Source: Anaerolineae bacterium (GTDB lineage: Bacteria; Chloroflexota; Anaerolineae; 4572-78; J111). Taken from it: DNA of 55,861 nucleotides. Within the stretch, counting starts at the first letter, position 1. The number at the start of each line of letters is the position of its first letter. The stretch spans positions 1 through 55,861 of the forward strand of contig JAHDWA010000063.1 of assembly GCA_023382535.1 (NCBI GenBank), written 5' to 3'. The notes below the pieces were generated by a model that saw nothing but the letters and a program-made list of their open reading frames with translations, made no database searches and was not told the origin of the DNA. Below, in pieces: positions 1 to 10,334 of this stretch. A program made the translations under genes and the position numbers.

Positions 1-438
1 ATTCTCTCTTTCAAGAATAAGGATAGCCTGCTTGTCAAATGTCAAAAGAACCTAGCGGCGCTGACTTATGATCTCAACTATAACCGGTTGTTACTCTTCG
101 GCGGACGCACCGCCACCGGCACGCTGCTGGCTGATCTATGGACCTTTGACCCAGTGACGGGAACGTGGGTGGAACCGGACGATGGCGGTGGGGGAGGACC
201 CTCTGCTCGAATGGCTCACTCCTTGACTTATGACTCGGCCACCGGCAAGGTAGTCCTGGTCGGTGGGGTGGCCGGCGATGGCGATACCCTGCTGACCGAC
301 ACCTGGCATTACAGCCAGAACGGCTGGACCGAGACGACGTCGGGTACAGGGCCGGCCCAGCCGGCCTACCATCAGGCCGTCTACGGTGACAACGCCATCA
401 TCCTGTTCTCCAATGGGGAGGTCTGGCGGTATGAATAG
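1..438 (+). CDS. Kelch-repeat protein, C-terminal fragment
   Basis: The frame is open to the left edge, so this is the 3' end of a longer gene. Two kelch-type blades are visible: one around LLLFGG followed by DLWTFD, the next around VVLVGG followed by DTWHY. Such blades build beta-propellers in secreted or cell-surface proteins of this kind of bacterium. The gene ends about 100 bases before the next secreted-protein gene and has similar GC-rich codon use. Ligand and function cannot be told from the fragment. Confidence 0.75.
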   Translation: MLSFKNKDSLLVKCQKNLAALTYDLNYNRLLLFGGRTATGTLLADLWTFDPVTGTWVEPDDGGGGGPSARMAHSLTYDSATGKVVLVGGVAGDGDTLLTDTWHYSQNGWTETTSGTGPAQPAYHQAVYGDNAIILFSNGEVWRYE

Positions 439-538
439 GCAAATAGATGAAGCAGTGGGTAGACGAATAGATACCGAAAAAAATGGAAAACCACCCTTCA
501 ATCACCCAGGCTCACGAGTTTATGGCCAAGGAATGAAA

Positions 539-3500
539 ATGAATCATCTGTCTCAGTATTTACTCAAGATATTTCTCGTTCTTTCGATAACCCTAGTGTT
601 ACTAAGCTTGACTTTTGGCTTAATCACTTTGGGTATGGCTCAAGCTCAGAGTGGGATAGATACAGGTGCAGATGGAGCAATTACAGTTACAACAAATATA
701 AACATCAACACCTCTTCAATTGCCTCTGGTAGGACTGTGGCGGATGGAGAAGCGTTCTCTGTATTAAGCCTGGGAGCTAATACTATTACAATCACTGGCA
801 CAGGGACTAGTGGTACGGCTGCCAATTCTCTTGCCAACTCTATTGCTTCAGGTGATGAAGTCATTCTTATTAATTTACAGGGTGCGGAAACTGCCTATAG
901 CAATGTTGGCAACTATGAGTTTTGCAGGGTCGATTCAGTGTCAGGTAGCACAATTTCATGTGCTTCAAACCTGACCAGAATTTATGGTGAAACTTCAAAT
1001 GCAGACTTGTCAGGTCAAAAGCTTGTCGTCCAACGAGTTCCTAACTATACCAATGTCACGATCAGTGGTGGAGGAAACCTTACTGTTAATGCTTGGGATG
1101 GATCAAAGGGAGGGGTTTTGGCCCTCAAGGCATCAGGAGTGGTGTCAGTGGAAGGGATCATTAACCTTTCTGGTAAAGGATATAGGGGAGGATTGGCAAC
1201 TGATTCTAATTATGACACAAATGCAGGGAGAGGGGAAAGTACAACTGGATACGGTGCCCCTGGCGGTGGTTTTGCTAATGGCAACACTTGTGGTAGTGGT
1301 TGTGGATCAGGAGGAAGTGGAGGGAGTTATGGCACAGTTGGTCAAACATCTTCAAGAGTTATAAATGTCGGCACAGTTTATGGTGAGGAACGATTGTCAA
1401 AGATGTTTTTGGGCTCAGGAGGTGGAGGGGGACATAATCCTTTTGGTAGTACAGGTGATGGTGGGGCTGGCGGAGGAATTCTTTTAGTCTATGCCAATAC
1501 ATTAGAGCTATATACGCTTGGTTCGACCGTTTCAAATGGTCTTTCTGGCGAGGACAGTAACAATGGTAGCGGCGGTGGTGGTAGTGGCGGGTCAATTAAA
1601 ATCGTTGGGAACACTTTAGATATAGGCAATAATCTTATCACGGCTCTTGGTGGGAGTGGTGGAAATAGTAATACCTATAACGAACATGACGGAGCCGGGG
1701 GTGGAAAAGGGCGGATCGCTCTCTATTACATCTCTTCTCTCACCGGTACAACCAATCCAGCTCACTATCAAGGTGGAGTTGATTTGCGTTTGACATTAAA
1801 TAGTGTATCCGAAGCGCCTTTAGGCCAGACAATTAATTATACTCTAACGATTGAAAATGGAAGTGTTCTGACTGCTTCTAATGTGGTGGTGACCCACACC
1901 TTACCTCTTAGCATTGCTTATGCTAGTGCTTCGATACCACCTAGCTCAACCAATCCGCTAGTCTGGCATTTGGGTGATGTACAGGCTGTGACCAGTAAAA
2001 TTTTGATAGTTACTGGTACAGTTGGTCCATTAGCGACAATTAATTCATCTCTGTTAGCAACGGCTACGGTAACATCACTGCTAACCGAAACAAATCTGAC
2101 CAACAATACTGCCTCATTCACCTCAACAGTAACGGCTGGTTCGGGAACCTGGCTAGCTTTGATGGTTGCCAATAAGGTGGACATGTTAATGCCGTTCACT
2201 GCCACTGTAACAGCCTATAATCAATATGGCAACATTGCTACCAGCTACACCGGCACGGTGACTTTGACCAGCAGCGGCGTGGTTAGCGGTTTTCCGGCCA
2301 CGCACCAATTTACAACAACCGATCAAGGGGTTTATACCTTTACCAATCTTGTTTTGAAGACTGCTGGGCTGCAAAGTATCATCGCTACCGATGGGGTGCT
2401 GAGCCAAACTCGTGGGGTCATCGTAGATGACAATGTTACTATTGAGGGGGCCGATATCGCCATCCGCAAAACCGGCCCGGCTCAGGCTATCCCCGGCCAG
2501 CCGATTCTCTATAACCTGACCGTCGAGAACAACGGGCTAATCCCCGCAACGGAGGTCATCGTCACCGATACCCTGCCTTCGGCCATTAGCTACACCACCC
2601 ACTCAGCCTCGATCACGCCGACAGTCAGTGGCTCTCAAATCGTTTGGGATTTTGGCACGTTGGCGGCCCAAACAAGCCAGAGTTTCGCCTTGATCGGCCA
2701 GGTGACCGGAACCGTCGCCGCCGGCCAGCAGTTTTCGAATACAGTCCGGGTCACTTCCCTCACCAGCGATGACAACAGCAACAACAATACCCAAACGGTT
2801 ACTGCCACCGTGATTGCGCCCTACAGCCACACCTTGACCCTAGACCCCAACCCTCTCACCGCTCGCCTGGGCGCGACGGAAACAGTCCGCTTGCAAATCA
2901 ATAACACCGGCCCTCTGGCTGATGTTTACACCGTGACCGTCACCGGCCTGAACCCGGCCTGGTACACGCCAATTACGGATAGTTTTCCGCTCAACCCCGG
3001 CGGCTCGGCAACAACCGATCTGCAACTGCGTGTGGCTGACTGCGCCATTAGCGGCACGATCCCCTTTACCGTTGGCGCATATTCTCAGGAGGGCGGCCTC
3101 GTAGTTCAGGCCCCCGCCGCGCTGAATCTGTCTGTCGCGCCGCAGCAACTCGACTTAGTCCCGGCTAACGGCAGCAACATTGGCTCCCGTTCCGTACTCT
3201 TTAGCTGGCGCACCGACGCGCCGACCACCGGCATGCTGACCTTGCAGCCCAGCGGCAGCACCACCCAGACTATCACCCAAACGACGGCTTTGAGTACGGT
3301 TCATACAGTTATGGTGGAAAACCTCTCGCGCAATACTAACTATACCTGGCAGGTACAAAGTGTCTCCGCCTGCGGCCAGGTTACCAGCATTCCACAGAGC
3401 TTGACCATTGGCAATGGCATTGTCTTCACCCAGCATACCCCCCCAACCCAGGATATTGCTCACGATTACGATCAGCGGATTACGATGACCCTTAAGAACG

Positions 3501-5302
3501 AAGATCTCTCCCTGGCTCATACCTTGCGGGTCACGGTTGAAAATCCGTATGAGGACCTGGTTGTGGGCTTTGTCGGGACCGGCAGTGTTGACGATGGCGA
3601 AGATTATTTTGTCCTGGAGCCGGGCCGGAGCCAGCCGGTGGTTTTGGCCATCCACGCCCAGGATGCCGAGCAGCAAAATTACAACTTAACCCTCAAGGTA
3701 ATAGCTGATGAGGGCAGTACCGACGAGATTGTTGACTATGCCTCTCTGCCAATCCGGGTGCTAAAATCAGATCAGTTTGAGTTAGCGTTGCTAGGGACCG
3801 ACTCCCACACCCTGGTTCAGACCTATGTGGTCACCAACACCGGCCTGCCCATTACCGACTTACATATCCAGGCTATTGACCCCACGACCGGACTGCCGGC
3901 CCGCGCTCTGATCCAGCCGACGATGGAACACGCCTACCTGGCCAGTTCGGGGCAGTCTGGCTCTACCCGGCAATTTGAGGTGATTCCCCTCTTCTCGCCC
4001 GAGGATGCGATTGGCCTGGAGGCCTTTGCCCGCATGGGACGCACAACTGGCCTGGCCAGTCCCCTGCCTAGCCAGGGCGCGGGCATCCAGGTTCAGGTTA
4101 TCGGCGGCGCGGGCGGGGCCACCCAGACCATCTCCCAGACGCTGGGCTGTAGCGCCCCCAACCAGCTTTACGCCCTCACCCAGCGCAACGTTCGGCTGCA
4201 ATATGAAAATCAGGATTGGTACTGCACCAATCGGCCCAATGTTGACTTGAACCTGGCTACCCCCGGCTCGATCCATCGAGAAGATATCCTGGGTGCAACG
4301 CTTTCCAGCTATTTCGCGCCCAAGAGCGATGGGCTGAAGCCGCACAATATGCAGCTTTACTTCAATCCCAGCCAGATTGGCAGTTTCAACAACACCATTC
4401 CCACTGGCAGTTATCTCTTTGACGTTAATCCAGCCGACTTTAAGGCAGGAACCAACCCGGCTGGCATCGTCAACCAGGTCATCGGCATTCGCAGCCAACA
4501 TCCCAACGGCGGCCACTACGCCTTGAGCAACGGCAACCGCCTCGACCTGGTGTTGGACCAGTATACCTGCTATGTCTGCGCCGCCAACGAAAGCCAGGCC
4601 CGTAGCCTGGGCTGTTACGGCGTCCTACCCAATCCGACCAACCTGCAAATTGAAATTACCCAGCCGGCCAGTGGAGTCAACCTTGTGCTTAACCAGCCGG
4701 TTGATCTCACAGCCCAGGTTGATGACGCCCTCACCCAGCAAATCCCCTACCCGGTGGAAGCGCTGATTACCTACCACGACGCCATTAGTGGTGGTGCCCC
4801 GATCCAAGAAACAATCGTGTTGCCCTACCAGGTCGCTCCGGTAGGCACGCAGTGGGACACTTACCAGGCCGCCTGGACCCCGGCCTACGCCGGCGACGTC
4901 TCCATCACGGCCATTGTTGACGCTGTCACCACCAGCGATTCCGACACTATTGAGGTGGCGGTCAACCCCGAACCGGCTGATTTAGCTATAAAGATTTTGA
5001 ATCCACCTGATAATCCTGATGCGGGCGACACTATTCAAATTCAAGCGGAAGTGACCAACCTGGGCGGGGATATCAATCAGTATGTGCCCATTCGTTTTGA
5101 ATACTATTTTCTGGAATTTGAGGTACATGATGCAGGTAATGGCTATACCACTGTCAGCACTACCTGGGTTTTAGAGGGCTTACCTTATGAAGCCACCCCC
5201 TTACTTCAACTGGCCAACGGCGAAAAAACAACTGTTGTTGCCCAACTCTTTACCATCCCGCGATCTGGCAACTATAAGGTTGTGGCTAAGGTGGATCCAT
5301 AA
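539..5302 (+). CDS. Secreted DUF11/glycine-rich surface protein
   Basis: About 1587 residues. The frame is open further upstream, but ATG at 539 is preceded by AAGGA with a 6-base gap and gives a clear signal peptide (hydrophobic segment ending near GMAQAQS); ATG at 533 is the alternative. A glycine-rich region lies at nt 1080-1740. Two DUF11-type beta-sandwich repeats follow at about 1780-2130 and 2450-2810, with the usual TLTIENG and VTDTLP motifs. Then come fibronectin-like stretches, and a CARDB-like domain at the C-terminus (from about 4975). No LPXTG or other anchor is visible. The first 1.6 kb are clearly more AT-rich than the rest, so the gene is a mosaic. Likely a secreted adhesive or structural protein; it is followed directly by the toxin-like gene, probably as one transcript. 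Confidence 0.8.
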   Translation: MNHLSQYLLKIFLVLSITLVLLSLTFGLITLGMAQAQSGIDTGADGAITVTTNININTSSIASGRTVADGEAFSVLSLGANTITITGTGTSGTAANSLANSIASGDEVILINLQGAETAYSNVGNYEFCRVDSVSGSTISCASNLTRIYGETSNADLSGQKLVVQRVPNYTNVTISGGGNLTVNAWDGSKGGVLALKASGVVSVEGIINLSGKGYRGGLATDSNYDTNAGRGESTTGYGAPGGGFANGNTCGSGCGSGGSGGSYGTVGQTSSRVINVGTVYGEERLSKMFLGSGGGGGHNPFGSTGDGGAGGGILLVYANTLELYTLGSTVSNGLSGEDSNNGSGGGGSGGSIKIVGNTLDIGNNLITALGGSGGNSNTYNEHDGAGGGKGRIALYYISSLTGTTNPAHYQGGVDLRLTLNSVSEAPLGQTINYTLTIENGSVLTASNVVVTHTLPLSIAYASASIPPSSTNPLVWHLGDVQAVTSKILIVTGTVGPLATINSSLLATATVTSLLTETNLTNNTASFTSTVTAGSGTWLALMVANKVDMLMPFTATVTAYNQYGNIATSYTGTVTLTSSGVVSGFPATHQFTTTDQGVYTFTNLVLKTAGLQSIIATDGVLSQTRGVIVDDNVTIEGADIAIRKTGPAQAIPGQPILYNLTVENNGLIPATEVIVTDTLPSAISYTTHSASITPTVSGSQIVWDFGTLAAQTSQSFALIGQVTGTVAAGQQFSNTVRVTSLTSDDNSNNNTQTVTATVIAPYSHTLTLDPNPLTARLGATETVRLQINNTGPLADVYTVTVTGLNPAWYTPITDSFPLNPGGSATTDLQLRVADCAISGTIPFTVGAYSQEGGLVVQAPAALNLSVAPQQLDLVPANGSNIGSRSVLFSWRTDAPTTGMLTLQPSGSTTQTITQTTALSTVHTVMVENLSRNTNYTWQVQSVSACGQVTSIPQSLTIGNGIVFTQHTPPTQDIAHDYDQRITMTLKNEDLSLAHTLRVTVENPYEDLVVGFVGTGSVDDGEDYFVLEPGRSQPVVLAIHAQDAEQQNYNLTLKVIADEGSTDEIVDYASLPIRVLKSDQFELALLGTDSHTLVQTYVVTNTGLPITDLHIQAIDPTTGLPARALIQPTMEHAYLASSGQSGSTRQFEVIPLFSPEDAIGLEAFARMGRTTGLASPLPSQGAGIQVQVIGGAGGATQTISQTLGCSAPNQLYALTQRNVRLQYENQDWYCTNRPNVDLNLATPGSIHREDILGATLSSYFAPKSDGLKPHNMQLYFNPSQIGSFNNTIPTGSYLFDVNPADFKAGTNPAGIVNQVIGIRSQHPNGGHYALSNGNRLDLVLDQYTCYVCAANESQARSLGCYGVLPNPTNLQIEITQPASGVNLVLNQPVDLTAQVDDALTQQIPYPVEALITYHDAISGGAPIQETIVLPYQVAPVGTQWDTYQAAWTPAYAGDVSITAIVDAVTTSDSDTIEVAVNPEPADLAIKILNPPDNPDAGDTIQIQAEVTNLGGDINQYVPIRFEYYFLEFEVHDAGNGYTTVSTTWVLEGLPYEATPLLQLANGEKTTVVAQLFTIPRSGNYKVVAKVDP

Positions 5303-8300
5303 ATGAAAAAACAACGAGGTTTCACGATAATGAAAATCTACTGGCCTAAACTCCTTTCCCTGACCCTAATCCTGACCATTCTGGGCAATATAGTCATGCA
5401 GCCCCTCGGTGCGCAGGCTGCCCCACAGTTAGCGGAAACCCCGGCCACTGCCGCCATTGTGGAAAGCGGCGAGCTCCTGATGACGGCCGCCCCGCAGGCT
5501 ACCGGCAATGCGTTGGAACTGGCCCAGTTGATGGCCTACATTCAGCAAACCGGCCTGGAAAATGTGGCCGAAAGCACTCTGATCCACGCCCGGCAAAACG
5601 CCCTGGAAACTGCGCAGCAAGCCGCGCACGTGCAGGGTGCCGTCGGTGCTATGGTGAACGGCATCACCGACTTGGGCTACCAGAGCCAACCGGCCGTGGA
5701 TATGGACGCGGTGGTAGCCGATTTAAGTGCCACCGGCTTTGAGGCTGAAGTGGAAACTACCTTGGCCGATTTTGGACTGACCCCGGCCCAAATTGACATG
5801 CTGGCTGGCACTGCGGCCGGAAATTTCAACGCCCGCCGCAGCCCTTTACCCGCCGACACCCGCACCTTTCTGGCGGACATGGGCCTGACCAGCACCGAAA
5901 TTGACCAGCTTGAACAGGCCCTGGCCGATTATGGCCTGGCCGATTCCGGCCTGTCTACCAAACTGGCCCAACTACAGGCCACCCAGCAAGAGATGAGCGG
6001 CGTCCGTAGCGAGGCCCTGGTCGTTTATCTGCAACTGTTGACCCAACAGGTCTTTGTGCGCCAACAGGCCGGTGCGCAGCCGCGCCAGATGAGCACCGCC
6101 GAAGTTGAGGAAGTCATCAACGACCAACTGCGGCTGCTGATCCACACCGGTTACCTGGAGAGCCTGGGTACTTCTGATCCCAATGTGGGTGAAGGCCAGT
6201 GGCTCTTTATTGAGCGCTACAGCTTGCGCGTGGCCGAACGGCTGGACGCCCTGATTTTGGAAACCCAAAACCTGGGCCTGTTGGTGGACCTGCTGGTCGC
6301 TTTGCAACTTCACAGCACCTCCCTGGCCGCCCTGGCCGGCGACGCCGAATACGCCCAGGCCGAAATGGAGCCTCTGGCCGACTTTTTAGCCGCCCTGCTG
6401 GGCGACAATGGCGCCTCCGGCCAGGGCTATCGCCACGCCACCCCACCCTTCTGGTGGGCTGAGGCCCTGGCGCTGGGCAGCTACACCCCGGCCGGTCTCA
6501 CCGATATCATCCCCGACCCCGCCGCCGTGGCCACTGCCCAGGCCCAGGCTCAAACCCGCATCAAAGGCTTGGCCGCACCGTTGTGGTTCCCGGCGGCCCA
6601 GGCCGGCGCGGTGGATGAAGCAGACGAAACCAACAACCAGCATGAGATTGTTTTTGCCACCAGCTTTGCCGATATACCGCCAGATTTACTGGATCAACTG
6701 CTGTATCAATTGCAGAGTGATCCCGACACCGTGGCTATTTGGCGAATATTGGTCGGTCAGCCCGATAACCCAGCCGAAGTTGCGGCCAACGTCACCCTCA
6801 GTTTCTACCCGATTACCGGCATCCTGCTCGATTTTATTGCTTTGCGCACCGACCCGACCACCTGGGGCAGAGCCATGGCCCTAATTGGCCTGACCGCTAG
6901 CATCCTGACTGATGGCGGTGAAGTTCTGGGGGCGCTGGGTTTGACCATCTCTCCGGTGGGGCTGTTTATACTAACCGTCGACATTGGGGCCGAGTCACTG
7001 GATGCCGGGGCCGCTCTGTTAAGGAATGTCAAAACCTTTGTTACCCCTCACGTTTTTGGTTTGATTGCCAAGATTGACGATTTCAAAGCCGCGCTGAAGC
7101 TGGGCGTGGAGATTATGGATAAACTGGCCCGCAAGACGTTCAAGGGGGTCAGCTCCTTGCCGACAGGGTCAGCAGATGAGATCGCAGTGGCGGTTTATAA
7201 CCTTATGAAGGGCCACCTTGACGAAGTGTGGCAGCCTTTTGAAGCGTTGCTGCGCTTTTATGGCAATAATCCCCAGTTTGGGGGCCTAAAAAGAATCTTC
7301 ACGCTCGGCTTTGACGAGGGCGGCTTTTTGGCCGGCATGGCCTTGACCTACAGCGACGAAGCCGTCACTTATGGGGATGATGTCGTCCAAAATGTAGCCA
7401 AAATTGGAGATAGATGGGGTGGTGAGGTTGTTTACAGTTTAGGCGATGAAGCTACAGCGGGTGTAGGCAAGTTGGCTCAACGCCTCAAGGAAAAAGCTCA
7501 GGGCGTGGCAAATATCCTATGTGTTGGCGGTGTAGCCCAAATTGCCAATTATCGCGCGCCGGGGCTGGCCAGTCCGCTTATTGCCCTGCCTTGCGACTTA
7601 GAACTGCTTGATAAAGTCCTGGCTAATATCAAGCAATGGGATCAAGCAGCCTTAAATGGTTTTGAAAGATTAGCGCAAGCCGGAGTTGACGACGAGGCAT
7701 TAGCAACTTTCTTATTGAAGTATGCTGACGACCCAACGACTGCAAATAGATTATTGAATATTATTAATAATTTAGCTGATGATACATTGGCTAAGAAAAC
7801 ATTTCTAGTACTTAAGAAAATGACCACATCTTGGTCTGAGAATGCTATGATGGGTGTTGCGGACCTGATTACTAGGGTGAAAAATCAAGACGCATCCCAA
7901 GTTTTGGCCGTAATAGAAGAGACAGGCGGTGCTGATTTGGGTGAGAGACTATTTAGGTTAGTGCATGAAGCTGAACAAGCAAACTTAGATGGCTGGCCTG
8001 GCTTTGCCAGGAAGATGGTTAGTATAAAAAATGGCCCAAATGAGCTATGGGGAAATTCTCACGTACTTTTCTTTATAGAAGAAAAGGGAGGATTTAGCCA
8101 ATTCAGCAGGTTTGAAAGGTACTATCCCAATCCTAATGGTTCAGATCGTCTTTATGATTTAGTGGATACACAGGGAGCGCTCTATGAACTCAAAAATATT
8201 GCTGAAATGCGATATGATGACTACAAGCAGCTAGCCACAGATTTACAATTGCTAACTGACAACGAACTTAGGAATTTAACTTGGGTCTTTCGTGGTTCGG

Positions 8301-8473
8301 AGGCAGATTTGCCTTTCTCAAAACAGTCAATTATAAGTGACCTAGTAAATCATATTTCAGGACGTAGGGATCTTTCTCCTAATATGAAACAGAATCTTTT
8401 AAGGAAAATTCAGCAGGGTATCTTTGGAGAGAATAATATTCTGTTTACAGGAGGCAAGCGTCCCTATCCATAA
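5303..8473 (+). CDS. Polymorphic-toxin-like secreted protein with REase-fold C-terminus
   Basis: 1056 residues. ATG follows the previous stop (TAAATG) with AGGTGG 8 bases upstream; ATG 5330 after GAGG is an alternative. Signal peptide ends near PLGAQA. A long helical alanine/leucine-rich region fills residues 30-430, with a CARDB-ending-like DEADETNN motif near 440. Residues 490-590 are hydrophobic, like the pre-toxin segments of contact-dependent toxins. The last about 150 residues carry RLYDLVDTQGALYELKN, then a helix with QLATDLQLL and the strand LTWVFRG. This D...ExK plus Q/D helix layout fits PD-(D/E)XK toxins (Tox-REase type). From about nt 7700 the DNA becomes AT-rich, as expected for an exchanged toxin tip. 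The function as a DNA-cleaving toxin is inferred. Confidence 0.65.
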   Translation: MKKQRGFTIMKIYWPKLLSLTLILTILGNIVMQPLGAQAAPQLAETPATAAIVESGELLMTAAPQATGNALELAQLMAYIQQTGLENVAESTLIHARQNALETAQQAAHVQGAVGAMVNGITDLGYQSQPAVDMDAVVADLSATGFEAEVETTLADFGLTPAQIDMLAGTAAGNFNARRSPLPADTRTFLADMGLTSTEIDQLEQALADYGLADSGLSTKLAQLQATQQEMSGVRSEALVVYLQLLTQQVFVRQQAGAQPRQMSTAEVEEVINDQLRLLIHTGYLESLGTSDPNVGEGQWLFIERYSLRVAERLDALILETQNLGLLVDLLVALQLHSTSLAALAGDAEYAQAEMEPLADFLAALLGDNGASGQGYRHATPPFWWAEALALGSYTPAGLTDIIPDPAAVATAQAQAQTRIKGLAAPLWFPAAQAGAVDEADETNNQHEIVFATSFADIPPDLLDQLLYQLQSDPDTVAIWRILVGQPDNPAEVAANVTLSFYPITGILLDFIALRTDPTTWGRAMALIGLTASILTDGGEVLGALGLTISPVGLFILTVDIGAESLDAGAALLRNVKTFVTPHVFGLIAKIDDFKAALKLGVEIMDKLARKTFKGVSSLPTGSADEIAVAVYNLMKGHLDEVWQPFEALLRFYGNNPQFGGLKRIFTLGFDEGGFLAGMALTYSDEAVTYGDDVVQNVAKIGDRWGGEVVYSLGDEATAGVGKLAQRLKEKAQGVANILCVGGVAQIANYRAPGLASPLIALPCDLELLDKVLANIKQWDQAALNGFERLAQAGVDDEALATFLLKYADDPTTANRLLNIINNLADDTLAKKTFLVLKKMTTSWSENAMMGVADLITRVKNQDASQVLAVIEETGGADLGERLFRLVHEAEQANLDGWPGFARKMVSIKNGPNELWGNSHVLFFIEEKGGFSQFSRFERYYPNPNGSDRLYDLVDTQGALYELKNIAEMRYDDYKQLATDLQLLTDNELRNLTWVFRGSEADLPFSKQSIISDLVNHISGRRDLSPNMKQNLLRKIQQGIFGENNILFTGGKRPYP

Positions 8474-8500
8474 TCCTAGCAAAGGAGCTCATAAGTTATT

Positions 8501-9616
8501 ATGACTGAGTGGTTAATGCATGATAAAGTACCTAGTCGCCATCCGTACATATCGTATGTCCTATCATTACCTTTGAAATTGGCTTGGCGAACAAAGATTT
8601 CAGGGCTAATATATGCTCAAGCAGTTGCTTGCGACAAACAGGTTTATGTACTTTCTTGGTATAAGCTACATGCGCTCGATTTGGAAACGGGACATCAAAT
8701 ATGGGAGTTTGAACCGCTTGTGGATTCCAATAAAGGCGTACCTGCTATTTGGAAAGATCGCATTTATTTTGCTGATTTTAGCGGCACGGTCTACTGCCTA
8801 AATCGCCAAACCGGAAAATTACTCTGGAAAAATGATCAAATTCGTGCTACAGATGAGTTTATTAATATTTATCAAGACAGAATATTTCTAAAAACATCTC
8901 GCGAAGATATTAATAACGGAACCAAAATGCAAGGTTATACCTGCCTGACCCCTGATGGTGATCTTGTCTGGTTTGCTCAGAGTAGCAATCTAGTATGGAC
9001 CTTACAAGCAGCTATAGTAGATGATATCTTAATATTTGGGGATGGAGATGGTTTTGTTTATGGGGTGCAAGTGCAGGACGGGCAGATTATCTGGCAGATT
9101 GATGTTAAGCCTTTAGTAGAAGTAAAATCTGTTGTTAGACCTAGACCAATAAGCGCTAATGGCGCGCCGAAGATTGTAGGAACAACTGTGATTATGCATG
9201 TTGGAACAGGACAGAATTATTCTGCCTTTGATGTGCGAACTGGGCAAGTGAAATGGGTGTATATGGACGATATATACGGAAATAATGAGGCTTGTGATGA
9301 GAAAAATTTCTACTATACCACTCCTAAATATCTCCGGTGTATAGACATTGAGACTGGACAACTCTTATGGACCGCTGATATTAGAAAGTATAACATTAGC
9401 GACCCAAGAGCTTGCTCTGGACTTGTCGTGGGTAATTATTACATTGCTAGCTTTGGTGAAGACCACAAAATTGCGGCCTTTAACATACAAAATGGTCAAT
9501 TGGAATGGCAATATACGGCTGGCAACCTTTTTCACGCTGGCCCAATTTTTGCAGAAGGCAAATTAGTTATTGGGTGTAGTGATAGTTATGTTTACTGTTT
9601 TGAGGAGAGCAAATAG
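8501..9616 (+). CDS. Cytoplasmic PQQ-type beta-propeller, candidate immunity protein
   Basis: 371 residues, 27 bases after the toxin-like gene, with AAGGAG upstream; start at 8501, or a few codons later at MHDKVPS. It consists of about seven PQQ-type blades, each with an LxxxxGxxxW signature (for example DLETGHQIWEF, NRQTGKLLWK, DIETGQLLWT). Unlike the neighbouring propeller proteins it has no signal peptide, so it should stay in the cytoplasm. Its AT-rich composition matches the toxin tip before it and differs from the genes on both sides, so the two probably arrived together. Position and composition suggest an immunity protein, but the fold is not a textbook immunity family. Confidence 0.7.
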   Translation: MTEWLMHDKVPSRHPYISYVLSLPLKLAWRTKISGLIYAQAVACDKQVYVLSWYKLHALDLETGHQIWEFEPLVDSNKGVPAIWKDRIYFADFSGTVYCLNRQTGKLLWKNDQIRATDEFINIYQDRIFLKTSREDINNGTKMQGYTCLTPDGDLVWFAQSSNLVWTLQAAIVDDILIFGDGDGFVYGVQVQDGQIIWQIDVKPLVEVKSVVRPRPISANGAPKIVGTTVIMHVGTGQNYSAFDVRTGQVKWVYMDDIYGNNEACDEKNFYYTTPKYLRCIDIETGQLLWTADIRKYNISDPRACSGLVVGNYYIASFGEDHKIAAFNIQNGQLEWQYTAGNLFHAGPIFAEGKLVIGCSDSYVYCFEESK

Positions 9617-9696
9617 TTATTTCAGATTTGGTTGTAAAAAGAGATAGCGTGGGAATCTAGGACACGTATAGAGAAAGAATTACAGACGTAAAGACT

Positions 9697-10320
9697 ATGA
9701 AATCAACATCTAGGGTCATTCCCAAAAGCCAAACCCTTGCCCTCATCGGCGGAACACTGCTGCTGGTCATTTGCGCCGGGGTGCTGCTGGTCGGCTGGCG
9801 GTTGGGGCTGTTGGCGACTACTGACGGCGGACCGCAGACCGCCGAGGTTAACTCTTCTGTCGCACCGGCTTCCGAATCAAGTGTCAATGGGGAAGCGGGT
9901 TCGGCCCCGGTAGATAACGCGGTGCTGCTCCGAAGGCTGGAACAGTGCCGCCCCGAGTGCGCCGGGGTGGACTTGGCCCATATTAATCTGTGGCAAAATC
10001 CGCTGGGGTTGAATGCCGTGAATTTGCAGGGAGCCAATCTGAGTGGGGCCAATCTGCCCCATCATGCCCTGGGCGGTGACCTCAGTGGGGCTAATCTGAG
10101 TGGAGTGAACCTGGACGTGGCCGACCTGAAATGGACCAACTTTACTGGGGCCAACCTGAGCGGAGCCAGACTGACCTGGGCTATTCTGAGCGGGGCCAAT
10201 TTGACTGACGCCGACTTGACCGGGACGAATCTGAACAAAGCGATGTACGATAAAAATACCATCTGGCCGGCCGGTTTTGATCCCGAAGCCGCTGGGGCGC
10301 ACTATGTCGGGTTGCGGTAA
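9697..10320 (+). CDS. Membrane-anchored pentapeptide-repeat protein
   Basis: 207 residues. One membrane helix lies near the N-terminus (LIGGTLLLVICAGVLLVGW), followed by a short linker. From about residue 105 there are roughly a dozen pentapeptide repeats of A(N/D)LSG type (NLSGANL, DLSGANLSGVNL, TGANLSGARL). Such repeats form a right-handed quadrilateral beta-helix. The domain should lie outside the membrane, given the short positively charged N-terminal tail. Partner unknown. It lies between the propeller gene and a TolB-like lipoprotein, in the same direction. Confidence 0.75.
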   Translation: MKSTSRVIPKSQTLALIGGTLLLVICAGVLLVGWRLGLLATTDGGPQTAEVNSSVAPASESSVNGEAGSAPVDNAVLLRRLEQCRPECAGVDLAHINLWQNPLGLNAVNLQGANLSGANLPHHALGGDLSGANLSGVNLDVADLKWTNFTGANLSGARLTWAILSGANLTDADLTGTNLNKAMYDKNTIWPAGFDPEAAGAHYVGLR

Positions 10321-10334
10321 GACAGGGGTAGGTT

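Noticed and set aside
984..1364. 126-codon plus-strand frame inside the DUF11 gene
   Set aside because: Shadow of the glycine-rich coding region; no ribosome site and no recognisable protein.
3860..4516. 218-codon minus-strand frame opposite the DUF11 gene
   Set aside because: Antisense shadow of GC-rich coding sequence; no family motif.
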